Below are positions 28,243-37,606 of a stretch of 64,000 bases of DNA, piece by piece (position 1 is the first letter of the stretch; every line of letters begins with the position of its first letter). A program made the translations under genes and the position numbers. The notes under the pieces were generated by a model, which was given only the letters and a program-made list of their open reading frames with translations, did no database searches and was not told where the DNA came from. This DNA comes from Streptomyces sp. PKU-EA00015 (lineage in GTDB: Bacteria; Actinomycetota; Actinomycetes; Streptomycetales; Streptomycetaceae): NCBI RefSeq assembly GCF_013387495.1, contig NZ_JABZEE010000001.1:124001-188000 (forward strand). Reading direction: 5' to 3'.

Positions 28243-29340
28243 TCAGGACTGGAGATCGACGACGATGCGGGTCACGTCACCGGACTTCATCGCCTCGAAG
28301 CCCTCGTTGATCTCGCCGAACGGGATGACCCGCGTCACCATCTCGTCGAGCAGCAGGCGCCCTTGCTGGTAGAGGCGCGCGAGCTGAAGGATGTCCTGCC
28401 GCGCCTGACCCGAGCCCATGTAGGAGCCGATGAGTCGCTTCTCCTCGAAGAAGAAGTCGGACGCCGGGATGCTGAGCTCGGTACCTCCGGGCGCGATCCC
28501 GACCAGGCACGCGGTACCCGTCGGGCGCAGGAGGGCCACAGCCGTCGCCGCGGTACGGGCCGAGCCGACCGCCTCGAAGGAGTAGTCCACTCCGTCGCCC
28601 AACTGGCGGTGGAGTTCCGCGACGACGTCGCCGCCTGCGCCGTCGATGACGTGGGTCGCGCCGTAGCCGCGCGCGGCCTTGAGCCGTGCGTCGTCCAGGT
28701 CGATCGCGACGATCGCCGACGCGCCGGCGAGCCTGGCCCCCTGGATGATGGCCGATCCGACGCCGCCGCAGCCGATGACCGCCACCGTGCTGCCCGGCCT
28801 CACCCGAGCGCCGCGGAAGACGGCGCCGACACCGGTGATGACGCAGCAGGCCAAGAGGCACCCGACGTGCAGCGGTACGTCGTCGGGGAGCTTCACCAGA
28901 GCGTTCTCACGCATGAGGGTGTGCCGGGAGAACGCCCCGATGTCACCGAGCCGCTCGATCGGCCGGCCGGCCGTGGTCCGGAACGCAGGCCGCGGACGGC
29001 GGCGTATCTCCTCGACACGCCGGCACTGCGTCGACCGTCCCGCCTCACAGTTGGCGCAGCGGCCACAGGAGGGTGTCAGCGCGCCGACCACGTGGTCCCC
29101 GGGACGCAGGCCGGACACCTGCGCCCCGACCGCCTCGACCACGCCCGCGACCTCGTGTCCGACCACGACCGGCAGGCCGGTCGGCACCGTCCCCGTCATA
29201 TAGTGCAGGTCGCTGTGGCACAGCCCCACGTTCGTGACCGCGACCCGCACCTCGTGCGGCTCCGGGTCGTCCACCCGAATGACGGTCAGTTCGAGCGGCT
29301 CGTTGACCGCGGTGAGTACCGCGGCCTGGGTGTCGATCAT
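28243..29340 (-). CDS. Zinc-dependent medium-chain alcohol dehydrogenase
   Basis: The protein (365 aa) is a class I/III-type MDR alcohol dehydrogenase. The catalytic zinc site is GLCHSDLHYMTG with GHEVAGVVEAVG; the structural zinc site is the four-cysteine loop SCGRCANCEAGRSTQC; the NAD fold is VAVIGCGGVGSAIIQGARLA. The GAFSRHTLMRENALVKLPDD stretch resembles NDMA-dependent and class III enzymes. It would interconvert a primary or hydroxy-acid alcohol and the aldehyde that the neighbouring ALDH then oxidises. The start at 29340 is preceded by AGAGGGG at eight bases. The gene sits 70 bases after the ligase fusion gene. Confidence 0.88.
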   Translation of the reverse strand: MIDTQAAVLTAVNEPLELTVIRVDDPEPHEVRVAVTNVGLCHSDLHYMTGTVPTGLPVVVGHEVAGVVEAVGAQVSGLRPGDHVVGALTPSCGRCANCEAGRSTQCRRVEEIRRRPRPAFRTTAGRPIERLGDIGAFSRHTLMRENALVKLPDDVPLHVGCLLACCVITGVGAVFRGARVRPGSTVAVIGCGGVGSAIIQGARLAGASAIVAIDLDDARLKAARGYGATHVIDGAGGDVVAELHRQLGDGVDYSFEAVGSARTAATAVALLRPTGTACLVGIAPGGTELSIPASDFFFEEKRLIGSYMGSGQARQDILQLARLYQQGRLLLDEMVTRVIPFGEINEGFEAMKSGDVTRIVVDLQS

Positions 29341-29410
29341 GTCGACGTCCCCTCTGTCGGTTCCTGTGGCAATTGGTCTGTTGAAGGTGATGGCGAGTCC
29401 AGGGCGAGGC

Positions 29411-31858
29411 TTACGCGCCGGTGCCCCTGGCGGACCAGAAGCCCTTGATCCCCGCACTGAGGACGCCGCTGTCCCACGCCTTTTTCGCGGCGAGGTCCTC
29501 GCGGGCGAAGGCCGCTTCGATCTCCTGTGCCCGAGGGCGCAGGAGTGCCAGGTGGAGGGCCGTCGTGTTTCCCTCGGGCGTCCACTCGATGACGGTGTCG
29601 ACGGCCCGGCCGATCAGGGCGTCGGGCTCGGCGATCTCGTCCAGGAGCCCGATCCGCAGCGCCTCCTCGGCCCGGATCCGCGGCGATCCGAGCACCATGC
29701 GCATCGCATGGCTCCCGATGAGGCGCCTGAGCAGCACGCTGGACGCGTTCGAGATCGTGAGGCCACGACCGTTCTCCGGCTGGTAGTACTCCGTCGCCTG
29801 TGTTCCGATGCGAGCGTCGCAGCACAGGGTGAGTTCCGAGGCTCCTCCGACCGCGATTCCGTTGACCGCCGCGACCACGGGTACCTGCGTCTGCAGGACG
29901 GCCCGGGTGATGTCGTGGAAGCTCTCGAACGCCTCGCGGACCTCAGCGTCCGTGGACGGCGCGCTCTGCAGGTCCTCACCCGCGGAGAAGGCCCGCCCCT
30001 CGCCGGTGAGCACGATGCCGCGCACGCTCTCGCCGGTCCCGAACTCGCGGATGAGCGTCGCCAGCCGCAGCCGGGTGGCAACGTCCATGGCGTTGAGCTT
30101 CTCGGGACGCCGCAGCGTCAGCACGGCGACGCCCCGCACGACGTCGACGTCGAGGAATCCTCCGCCGGATGCGGCACGTGCCCCCGTCTTGTTCCGTCGT
30201 GCACCGAGGTCGTACGTCACGCCGGGCTCGTCTGCGGCGCGGGCCTTGAGGGCCGGTTTGGAGATGCGTTCGGACGGCGTCCGGGGGAAGTCGGCGACGA
30301 ACTCCACGTAGCGGGGCACCTTGAAGCGAGCGAGCTCCTTGCCGGCCCGCTCGACGATCTGCTCAGCCGTCGCACTGTCGGCCGGCACGCCTGCCGCCAG
30401 CTGGACGAAGGCCTTGACCTCCTCACCGAGGGTCTCGTCGGGTTCGGCGACGACCGCGGCCGCTACGACCACGTCGTCGCGTTCAAGGGCGGACTCGACC
30501 TCGACGCTCGCGACGTTCTCGCCACCGCGGCGCACCATGTCCTTGATCCTGCCGACCAGCTGGATGCCCTGGTCGGGCCGTCGGACGACGACGTCACCGG
30601 TGTGGAGCCAGCCTCCCCCGGCGGCTACGCCCTCATTGCCGGGGGGACCCCCATTGCGCAAGACCCTGGCCGTGTCCTCGGGGCGGTTCCAGTAACCGCT
30701 CATCATGGGCTTGCCCGAGATGACCAGCTCACCGGGATCGCCGGCCGGCACCTCGATGCCGTCGGGGTCGACGACGCGGACCTGCTTGGTCGGCACCGGC
30801 CGCCCCAGGCTCCCGCTCCCGACGGCGTCGGCGTCGGTGAACGGGCTGAACAGGTCGACGCCGGACTCGGTCATCCCGTAGATCTCCCGCCACGGCGCGC
30901 CCCATCGCTCCTCCAGTTGCGCGTGCAGGGCGACGGGAATGCCCGAACAGAGCACTTTGCGTACGGCGTTGTCGCGGTCCTCGGGCACGGGCGGCTGCTT
31001 GAACAACAGCGTGGGCATCGACCCGAGGACGTAGAAGAAGGTCGCGCGGTGCCGGCGGACGTCCGCCATGAAGGTCGACGCGGAGAACCGGGGCAGCACG
31101 ACCAGCGGGGCCCCGACCGTGAGGGCGAGCGCCGTGTTCCACTGTGGATCCATGTAGGAGAACGGCTGCGCCGTCAGGAGCACGTCCTCGGTACCGAGAC
31201 CGGTCGCCGCCGCACAGATCCAGCCCAACCGGACCCAGTAGTCGTGCGTGAGCATGCACGCCTTGGGGAAACCGGTCGTGCCGGAGGTGTACTGCAGGTT
31301 CGCCAGCGTCCCGGCATCGACCGGTATGGACGGCGCCGTCTGCGGGAAGGGCTCGGACCCGTCGTCGGCGACGTCGACGACACGCAGGCCGGCGAGCCCC
31401 TCCTCGGTCGCCAGGACGTCGGCGATCAGCCCGGACCGTTCGGAGTCGGTGAACGCGACGCGCGCACCCGAGTCCCGGAGGACGAAGGCGAGGTCGCCCC
31501 GCTGGTAGGAGGAGTTGATCGGCACTGCGACCGCTCCGGCCTTGAGGGCGGCCAGCCACACGACGGGCCAGTGCACGACGTTCGGGAGCATGATCGCGAC
31601 CCGGTCGCCCGGCTGTATGCCGTCGAGCTCGATCAGCCGGTGTGCCAGCCTGGAGGTCCATGCGTCGATGTCGGCGAAGCTCCATGACCGTTCGCCGAAG
31701 CGCAGGAACTCCCGTTGCGGTGCATCCTGTGCGCGCCGCGACAGAAGCTCGGTCAGGGTCGGGACGGCGGGGTCCTCGCCGATCTGTCCGGGCTTCACGA
31801 CCGGCACAGGACGCGAGTGGGTGCGACCGGCTTGCTCGGCTGCCGGGTTCTCCGTCAT
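29411..31858 (-). CDS. Acyl-CoA ligase fused to enoyl-CoA hydratase/isomerase
   Basis: This protein of 815 aa has two catalytic parts. Residues of about 30-560 are an AMP-forming acyl-CoA synthetase: YTSGTTGFPKACMLTHDYW, YGMTESGVDL, WLHTGDVVVRR, RIKDMVRRGGENVASVEVE and the C-terminal lysine motif PSERISKPALK. The closest style is CaiC-like (crotonobetaine/carnitine) ligases. Residues of about 570-815 form a crotonase domain (VAVLTLRRPEKLNAMD, AFSAGEDLQSA, VNGIAVGGASELTLCC). The fusion would activate an acid and hydrate or isomerise the resulting enoyl-CoA without releasing it. The start overlaps the PuuD-like stop by four bases. There is no visible shift in reading at the junction. Confidence 0.88.
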   Translation of the reverse strand: MTENPAAEQAGRTHSRPVPVVKPGQIGEDPAVPTLTELLSRRAQDAPQREFLRFGERSWSFADIDAWTSRLAHRLIELDGIQPGDRVAIMLPNVVHWPVVWLAALKAGAVAVPINSSYQRGDLAFVLRDSGARVAFTDSERSGLIADVLATEEGLAGLRVVDVADDGSEPFPQTAPSIPVDAGTLANLQYTSGTTGFPKACMLTHDYWVRLGWICAAATGLGTEDVLLTAQPFSYMDPQWNTALALTVGAPLVVLPRFSASTFMADVRRHRATFFYVLGSMPTLLFKQPPVPEDRDNAVRKVLCSGIPVALHAQLEERWGAPWREIYGMTESGVDLFSPFTDADAVGSGSLGRPVPTKQVRVVDPDGIEVPAGDPGELVISGKPMMSGYWNRPEDTARVLRNGGPPGNEGVAAGGGWLHTGDVVVRRPDQGIQLVGRIKDMVRRGGENVASVEVESALERDDVVVAAAVVAEPDETLGEEVKAFVQLAAGVPADSATAEQIVERAGKELARFKVPRYVEFVADFPRTPSERISKPALKARAADEPGVTYDLGARRNKTGARAASGGGFLDVDVVRGVAVLTLRRPEKLNAMDVATRLRLATLIREFGTGESVRGIVLTGEGRAFSAGEDLQSAPSTDAEVREAFESFHDITRAVLQTQVPVVAAVNGIAVGGASELTLCCDARIGTQATEYYQPENGRGLTISNASSVLLRRLIGSHAMRMVLGSPRIRAEEALRIGLLDEIAEPDALIGRAVDTVIEWTPEGNTTALHLALLRPRAQEIEAAFAREDLAAKKAWDSGVLSAGIKGFWSARGTGA

Positions 31859-32661
31859 CGCAAGCTCCTGTGCGTCTGTTCACCGCAGGCCGCAAGCAGC
31901 TTCGCCGCGGCCTGGACGATCCACGTCATCGTCGGGTCTGCGCTCTTCATCCACTCCGGGTGCCACTGCACTCCGAGCACCGGAGCACCGGGGAGCTCCA
32001 CCGACTCGATCACGCCGTCGCTCGTCCGTCCGGTCACGACCAGCCCGGTGCCGCAGCGGTCGACGGCCTGGTGGTGCCAGGAGTTGGTCATCGCGCGCTC
32101 ACCGAACAGGTCGGCGGCGATCGAGCCCTTCTCGAAGGTCACGAGGTGATCAGTGGTGCCGTCGGTCGGCGCGGCCTCTGCCGACAGGTGGCTCACGGAG
32201 CCGGGCGGAAGATCGGCGACGAGCGTGCCGCCGAGGGCGACGTTGAGCACCTGCAGGCCGCGGCACACCCCCAGCACGGGAATCCCCCGCTCCAGCGCGG
32301 CTCGGACGAGGTCGATCTCGTACTCGTCCCGAGCCACGTCGTGGGCCATCGGATCCGTCCGTGGATCGATGTCGCGGACCACTGCCGTGTCGCCACCCCA
32401 GCACGCCGGATGGACGTCCTGTCCGCCGGTGATCACCACACCGGACAGCCACTGGCAGATGTCCGTCGCGTCGGTGTCGTACGACAGATGCACCGGAAGT
32501 CCGCCGGCCTGCGCGATCCGGGTCGCGAAGTCCGACATGTAGCTGTCGGTGCAACGGTCGCCGTACCGCTCGTCGGCTCCCTTGAGCAGTTGCAGCCGGT
32601 ACCGCCGCCCGGTGATGCCGATCAGCGGGCGCACCGTCACGGCCTTCTCGCGCCCGCTCAC
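31855..32661 (-). CDS. PuuD-like class I glutamine amidotransferase hydrolase
   Basis: This 268-residue protein belongs to the gamma-glutamyl-GABA hydrolase family (class I GATase fold). The nucleophile is the Cys in GVCRGLQVLNVALGG and the His/Glu pair is in GVQWHPEW. PLIGITGRRYRLQLL and VVITGGQDVHPACW are further family features. It would cleave the gamma-glutamyl group from a product of the pathway and return glutamate. The GTG at 32661 overlaps the stop of the glutamine-synthetase-like gene (GTGA); GTG codons at 32640 and 32634 are alternatives with a closer AAGG. Confidence 0.85.
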   Translation of the reverse strand: MSGREKAVTVRPLIGITGRRYRLQLLKGADERYGDRCTDSYMSDFATRIAQAGGLPVHLSYDTDATDICQWLSGVVITGGQDVHPACWGGDTAVVRDIDPRTDPMAHDVARDEYEIDLVRAALERGIPVLGVCRGLQVLNVALGGTLVADLPPGSVSHLSAEAAPTDGTTDHLVTFEKGSIAADLFGERAMTNSWHHQAVDRCGTGLVVTGRTSDGVIESVELPGAPVLGVQWHPEWMKSADPTMTWIVQAAAKLLAACGEQTHRSLR

Positions 32662-34031
32662 GGCAGTTCGAAGTAGCGAGTCGACTCCCACTCCGAGAGC
32701 TCGGCGAACGGGTCGCCGCCGGCGGTGTGGAACTGCATCCACTCCCACTTGCGCGACGCGATCCAGTAGTCGACGAAGTCGTCGCCGAGGAGCTCGCGCA
32801 GGATCGGGTCGGCGTCCAGGGCCGCCGCGGCCTTCGTGATGGTGTCCGGGATCCGGTCGATGCCCAGGCCCGGCGGCAGGCACCACGCCATGTCGGTGAC
32901 CTGCTCGGGCGGGTCGATCTTCCGCTCGACACCGGCGATGACACCGGCCAGCACGCCCGCGAGCGCGAGGTAGAGGTTCGCGTCCGCGCCCGGGAGGCGG
33001 TATTCGAGGCGGGAGTACGTGGGGTGTCCGCAGACGGCGCGCAGCGCGGCGGTCTTGTTGCTGATCCCCCAGCTGATGGTGACCGGCGGCCCAGTGAGGT
33101 CGACCAGCCGCCGGTACGACGTGATCTGCGGCAGCACGATCGAGGTGTTGCCCTCCATCGTCGCCAGCAGCCCGCCGATGGCGTGCAGCATCGTGGCCGA
33201 CGGTCCGTTCTCGGCGTAGAACGCGTTGTCGCCGTCGCGCTGCAGGGAGAGGTTGATGTGGGACGCCTGGCCGTAACCGGCGGTGGGCTTGGCCATGAAG
33301 GTCACGCTGCGCCCGCGCTCGAACGCGACCTCGCGCATGATCTGGCGGGTCCGCGCCCAGGCGTCACCGACCTTGATCGGGTCGCCCGGTGCGATGTTGA
33401 GCTCGATCTGACCGGCGGCGTCCTCGTCGCTCCAGGCCTCCCACTCGATGCCGACTTCGTCGAGGCGGTCGGCCACGGCGTTCATGTAGTCGGTCCAGTC
33501 CTTCGACTTGGCGAGGTGGTACGCCGTACCCGCACCGCCGCCCAGGGGGCTCAGGTCGCGGTACCCGCGGGCGCGCGCCTCGTGGATCGACTCCTCGAAG
33601 ACGGTGGCCTCGATCTCGACCGCAACGGTCGCGGTGAATCCGTGCCCGGCCAGACGCTCGACCATCTTCCGCACGAGGTTGCGCGGACAGATCGGAACCG
33701 GCGTGCCGTCCTTGAGCCAGTAGTCGCCGATGACCGAGTCCAAGCCCGGCTTCCACTCGACCAGCGTCGACATGTCGGGACGGAGGTAGACGTCGTCGAG
33801 GTGGCCACGCCAGGCGGGGTAGGCGGAACCGAAGGCGGGAGCGTTGCCGAGGTCAAGACCGAACAGAAGATCCGCGAAGGCGAAACCTGTGTCCTTGCCC
33901 GCGGCGAACTTCTTGGGCGAGACGTTCTTGCCGAGGAAACATCCCTCGTGGTTCGTCGCCTCGAGCCGGACGGCTCGTGGGCCGGAGTCGCGCAGCGGCG
34001 CGCTCGTGGCGGTGGTGCGCAGGTCAGACAT
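32658..34031 (-). CDS. Glutamine synthetase-like gamma-glutamyl-amine ligase (PuuA/IpuC-like)
   Basis: The protein (457 aa) is of the GS type I fold but lacks the regulatory adenylylation tail of GlnA. Key parts are AVEIEATVFEES (metal site), QIELNIAPGDPIKVGD, SVTFMAKPTAGYGQASHINL (the ATP/metal loop; the classical motif has GSGMH) and SRLEYRLPGADANLYLALA. In this context it should join glutamate to a primary amine with ATP to give a gamma-glutamylamide, as PuuA does with putrescine and IpuC with isopropylamine. It overlaps the upstream SCP2-like gene by eight bases and the PuuD-like gene by four, so all three are translated together. Confidence 0.85.
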   Translation of the reverse strand: MSDLRTTATSAPLRDSGPRAVRLEATNHEGCFLGKNVSPKKFAAGKDTGFAFADLLFGLDLGNAPAFGSAYPAWRGHLDDVYLRPDMSTLVEWKPGLDSVIGDYWLKDGTPVPICPRNLVRKMVERLAGHGFTATVAVEIEATVFEESIHEARARGYRDLSPLGGGAGTAYHLAKSKDWTDYMNAVADRLDEVGIEWEAWSDEDAAGQIELNIAPGDPIKVGDAWARTRQIMREVAFERGRSVTFMAKPTAGYGQASHINLSLQRDGDNAFYAENGPSATMLHAIGGLLATMEGNTSIVLPQITSYRRLVDLTGPPVTISWGISNKTAALRAVCGHPTYSRLEYRLPGADANLYLALAGVLAGVIAGVERKIDPPEQVTDMAWCLPPGLGIDRIPDTITKAAAALDADPILRELLGDDFVDYWIASRKWEWMQFHTAGGDPFAELSEWESTRYFELP

Positions 34032-34686
34032 CGTAACGAACCTTCCAGGAGGCGCCGGTCATCGCCGACAGCTGGGACAGGGTGCCCTGGATGCCCAGGG
34101 CACCCGAGGACAGGACGGCGACGAGGTCGTCGGCACCGGAGAACACGCCGGCGAGCGTCTGGGGAGCTCCGGCGATCAGGTACTGCGTGGGGCCGTCGCC
34201 GAGCACGGCCTGCTCCAGGCCCTCGGGCCCTTCGGTGACCGCGATCAGCACGTCGGGAATGCCCGGCAGCGAACGGGTCGCCTCCCAGAACCGCTGAGCG
34301 GCATCACGCCACTCGGGCAGCGGCGGCGTGAGCGCCCGCAGGACGCCCGCGGCGAGGTCGGCATCACCGGAGGGGTCCGTCGTCGGCGCGAGACGCGCGT
34401 TGAGATCGACCGTGAGGGCGGCGTCCGGCTCGGCCGGCACGCCGCTGGAGACGTCGATTCCGTCGTCGCCGAAGCTGATCGTCGCGGCCTGGGGGGTGTC
34501 GTGGGAGTGGATCGCCACGGTGCCGGTCAACCTGTTCAGGGTGTCGATGGCATGCCCGGTCCGGACTGCGTCACGCAGCGTGCGGCCGATCAATCGCACT
34601 AGGGGACTCGCATCGTCCTCGATCCTGACGTCGAACTCTGCGGCACCCGCCGAGGTCGACGTGGGGGCCGTCATGGTTTCGGCCAT
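34024..34686 (-). CDS. SCP2-like lipid/ligand-binding protein
   Basis: This soluble protein of 220 aa looks like one or two SCP2 (sterol carrier) folds. GTVAIHSHDTPQAATISFGD and PDAALTVDLNARLAP are the first unit, and YLIAGAPQTLAGVFSGADDL with GALGIQGTLSQLSAM the second. Such proteins bind acyl-CoA or hydrophobic molecules. It is the first gene of the minus-strand operon with the glutamine-synthetase-like and PuuD-like genes, and operator site B lies about 75 bases upstream. A role in presenting a hydrophobic amine or acyl intermediate is inference. Family call moderately sure. Confidence 0.6.
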   Translation of the reverse strand: MAETMTAPTSTSAGAAEFDVRIEDDASPLVRLIGRTLRDAVRTGHAIDTLNRLTGTVAIHSHDTPQAATISFGDDGIDVSSGVPAEPDAALTVDLNARLAPTTDPSGDADLAAGVLRALTPPLPEWRDAAQRFWEATRSLPGIPDVLIAVTEGPEGLEQAVLGDGPTQYLIAGAPQTLAGVFSGADDLVAVLSSGALGIQGTLSQLSAMTGASWKVRYDV

Positions 34687-34759
34687 CCTTCGGTCCTTTC
34701 GACTTCACGAGCCACGCGACACGTAGGGGCGCCGCACAGTCTCTGCAATCCGCAACTTG

Positions 34760-34788
34760 TTAGTCATGTGACTCAAACGCGTGACTAG
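34760..34788. promoter_or_regulatory. Operator-like site B of the amine island
   Basis: TTAGTCA-N15-TGACTAG, identical in spacing to site A, with matching ACGC just before the right half. It is centred in the divergent promoter of the SCP2/ligase operon and the esterase gene. TAGGAT at 34786-34791 could be the rightward -10, so binding would block it. Confidence 0.65.
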
Positions 34789-34853
34789 GATGGTGGGGCA
34801 CGGCTCACACCGTGTCAACACCTTCTTGTCACCTCGCCGAAAGGCCCCCGCAC

Positions 34854-35825
34854 ATGACCAAGCCGGTCCCACCGAGCTGGGAGCGCCTCGACGCCGACGC
34901 GCTGCGCGTCGCCCACGTGATCGCCGAGACATTGACGACACCTGTCCGTGAGCTCGGAGCCCAGGCGGCGCGCGAGCTCTTGGCGAGCGCGCCGTCCGAC
35001 CGTCCGCTGACGCCCCTCGACCGAGTCGACGAGGCGGCCGTCCCGACCCGCTCCGGACCACGGCGCGCGCGCCTCTACCACCCACCCGGCTCGACGACCG
35101 AGGACCCGCGGCCGGCGCTGCTGTATCTCCACGGCGGCGGATTCGTTCTCGGAACCCTCGACGGAGTGGACGAGGTCTGCCGCGCCATCGCCGCTCGGTC
35201 CCGATGGGCGGTGCTGTCCCTGGAGTACCGGCTCGCCCCGGAGCACCCCTACCCGGCGGCCCTTGAGGACTCGCTCGACACGCTGGCCTGGCTGCGCGGG
35301 TCGGCCCTGGACTGGGGCATCGATCCGGACATGATCGCCGTCGGCGGCGACTCGGCAGGCGGCAACCTCGCCGCCGCGCTCTGCCTCCACCTACGAGACG
35401 GCGGACTCCCGCTCCCGGTGTCGCAGGTCCTCGTCTATCCCGCGGTCGACGACCGGTTCTCCGCGCCGTCCTGGACCCGGTTCGCAGACGCACCCCTGCT
35501 GACCGCAGCCGATGCGCGCTGGCTCTGGGAGCAGTACATCGGCCCCGGCCGTCGGGGCAGCGTCGATCAGTACGCGGCCCCCATGAAGGCGGGATCCCTG
35601 CACGGGTTGCCGCCGGCCCTGGTCCTCACCGCCGAGGTCGACCCTGTGCGCGATGACGCCGAGGCGTACGCCGAACGACTGCGACACGACGGCGTACCCA
35701 CCACCTCCATTCGCCACTCGGGCGTCTTCCACGGCTTCTTCACCGAGGTCGGCGTCTTCGCCAAGACCGACGCGGCGATCGACGCCGTGGTCCGGCATCT
35801 GCGCGGCATCGCCGCCACTTCTTGA
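34854..35825 (+). CDS. HSL-family alpha/beta hydrolase (esterase/lactonase)
   Basis: The 323-residue enzyme belongs to the hormone-sensitive-lipase (family IV) esterases. The oxyanion motif is LYLHGGGFVLG, the nucleophile elbow GGDSAGGNLAAAL, the acid is in TAEVDPVRDDAEAYA, and the His is in GVFHGFF. ChnC-type caprolactone hydrolases share this fold. Placed 118 bases before a Baeyer-Villiger monooxygenase gene, it most simply hydrolyses the ester or lactone that enzyme makes. The ATG at 34854 (MTKPVPPSWERLD) has AAGG nine bases upstream. Confidence 0.88.
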   Translation: MTKPVPPSWERLDADALRVAHVIAETLTTPVRELGAQAARELLASAPSDRPLTPLDRVDEAAVPTRSGPRRARLYHPPGSTTEDPRPALLYLHGGGFVLGTLDGVDEVCRAIAARSRWAVLSLEYRLAPEHPYPAALEDSLDTLAWLRGSALDWGIDPDMIAVGGDSAGGNLAAALCLHLRDGGLPLPVSQVLVYPAVDDRFSAPSWTRFADAPLLTAADARWLWEQYIGPGRRGSVDQYAAPMKAGSLHGLPPALVLTAEVDPVRDDAEAYAERLRHDGVPTTSIRHSGVFHGFFTEVGVFAKTDAAIDAVVRHLRGIAATS

Positions 35826-35868
35826 AGGCCGCCGGGCATTGACGAGGTCACCGTCCGTAGCTACATTC

Positions 35869-35897
35869 TTGGTCATTCGACCTAGACAAATGACTAC
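35869..35897. promoter_or_regulatory. Operator-like site C of the amine island
   Basis: TTGGTCA-N15-TGACTAC, the third copy of the island motif, 47 bases before the monooxygenase start. The halves each match sites A and B at six or seven of seven positions. Confidence 0.6.
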
Positions 35898-35943
35898 CTC
35901 CGTGCCGTCTGTCAGCCCCTTGGACCACGAGAAGGCAGAGACC

Positions 35944-37606
35944 ATGACTGACACCTGCTCCACCGCCCCAGTCGTCGATGTCCTGTGCATCGGCGCCGGG
36001 TTCTCCGGCCTCTACGCCGCCTACAAGGCGGCCGAGCAGGGCTGGACCGTCGCCGGATTCGAGACCGCCCCCGACGTCGGAGGCACCTGGTTCTGGAACA
36101 CGTATCCGGGCGCCCGGTGCGACGTGGAGAGCATCTACTACTCGTACTCGTTCAGCGAGGAGCTCCAGCAGGAGTGGACTTGGAGCGAGCGCTTCGCCCC
36201 GCAGGCGGAGATTCTGAGCTACATCAACTACGTCGCCGACCGCTTCGACCTTCGTCGGCACTTCCGGTTCGACACCAAAGTGATCGCGGCGAACTGGCTT
36301 CCGGGCGAGCACCTTTGGGAGCTGACCCTCGACTCCGGCGACACCCGCCGTGGCCGCTACCTGCTGGCCGGCTCGGGCGGACTGTCGACGCCGAAGGCCT
36401 TCGACGTGCCCGGCCTGGAGAACTTCACCGGGCTGACGGTGTCGACGAGCCGCTGGACGATCTCGCTCGACGAGCTCGCCGGCAAGCGGGTCGCCGTCAT
36501 CGGCACGGGGTCGTCGGGCGTGCAGTGCATCCCGCTCATCGCCGAGGTGGCCGCCCACCTGACCGTGTTCCAGCGGACACCCAACTACGTCTTCCCCGCC
36601 CGCAACGCCCCGATACCCGCGGAGACCGTCTCTGAGATCAAGAGCAAGTACCCGGCCATCCGCGAGGAGTGCCGACAGTCCCCCGGCGGAATCCCGGACC
36701 GTCCCGTGACCGACTGCGCCTTCGACGTCTCCGACGAGGAGCGTCAGGAGCGCTACGAGCGGGCCTACGAGCGCAGCGGATTCCTCGGTGTCGGCGCGGA
36801 GTTCGCCGACCTCCTCACCAACCCGGAGGCCAACGAGACCGCGGCTGAGTTCGTGCGTCAGAAGATCCGTCAGATCGTCCACGATCCGCGGACCGCGTCC
36901 CTGCTGGAGCCCCTGTTCCACCCGCTGGGTGCCAAGCGCAGCTGCTTCGGAACCGACTTCTACGAGACGTTCAATCGTCCGAACGTCTCGCTCGTGTCGC
37001 TGCGTGATGAGCCGATCGCGACCATGACCTCCGACAGCATCATCACCGAGGGCGGTTCCTACGACGTCGACGCCATCGTTCTCGCGATCGGTTTCGACGC
37101 CTTCACCGGACCCCCTGTACGCACTCAACGTCACGACGCCGGAGGCAGGCAGGCTCCAGGACGCGTGGAGCGACGGCGTGCGCACCTACCTGGGCGTCAT
37201 GACCGCGGGATTCCCCAACTTCTTCATGATCGCCGGCCCCCAGAGCCCCGCGCTGGCGAGCAACGTCGTCGTGACGATCGAGCAGGCGGTCGACTGGATC
37301 GCCGACCTGATCGCCCATGCCGAGGAAGAGGGCAGCGACGTCATCGAAGCCACCCCCGAGGCCCAGGACGACTGGGTGGGCATCACCGAGGCCACGGTCA
37401 ACCAGACGCTGTACGCCACCACCGACTCCTGGTACCGCGGCTCCAACGTGACCGGTAAGCCGACCACCTTCCTCGGCTACGTCGGCGGCGTCGGCAAGTA
37501 CCGCCGCATGTGCAGCGAGATCGCCAAGCGCGGCTACCCCGGCGTCAGGATCGGCGGAGAGGCGGTTGCCCCCGGGATCGGCCGCATCGACGAGGAGATC
37601 GCGTGA
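35944..37606 (+). pseudogene. Flavin-dependent Baeyer-Villiger-type monooxygenase, frameshifted at a C5 run
   Basis: From ATG 35944 the frame codes a type I BVMO of the cyclohexanone monooxygenase group: FAD fold VLCIGAGFSGLYAAYKA, GGTWFWNTYPGARCD, NADPH fold VAVIGTGSSGVQCIP, and IVLAIGFDAFTG. The BVMO fingerprint FxGxxxHxxxW is present as FTGLTVSTSRW, so His is replaced by Ser. At 37111-37115 five C bases break the frame. One fewer C would give FTGPLYALNVTTPEAG and continue into TYLGVMTAGFPNFFMIAGP through to the stop at 37606, about 554 aa in all. The 3' part is well conserved, so this is a recent mutation, a phase-variable tract or a sequencing error. The stop overlaps the next start (GTGA). 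Without the repair the enzyme would lose its last quarter. Confidence 0.8.
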
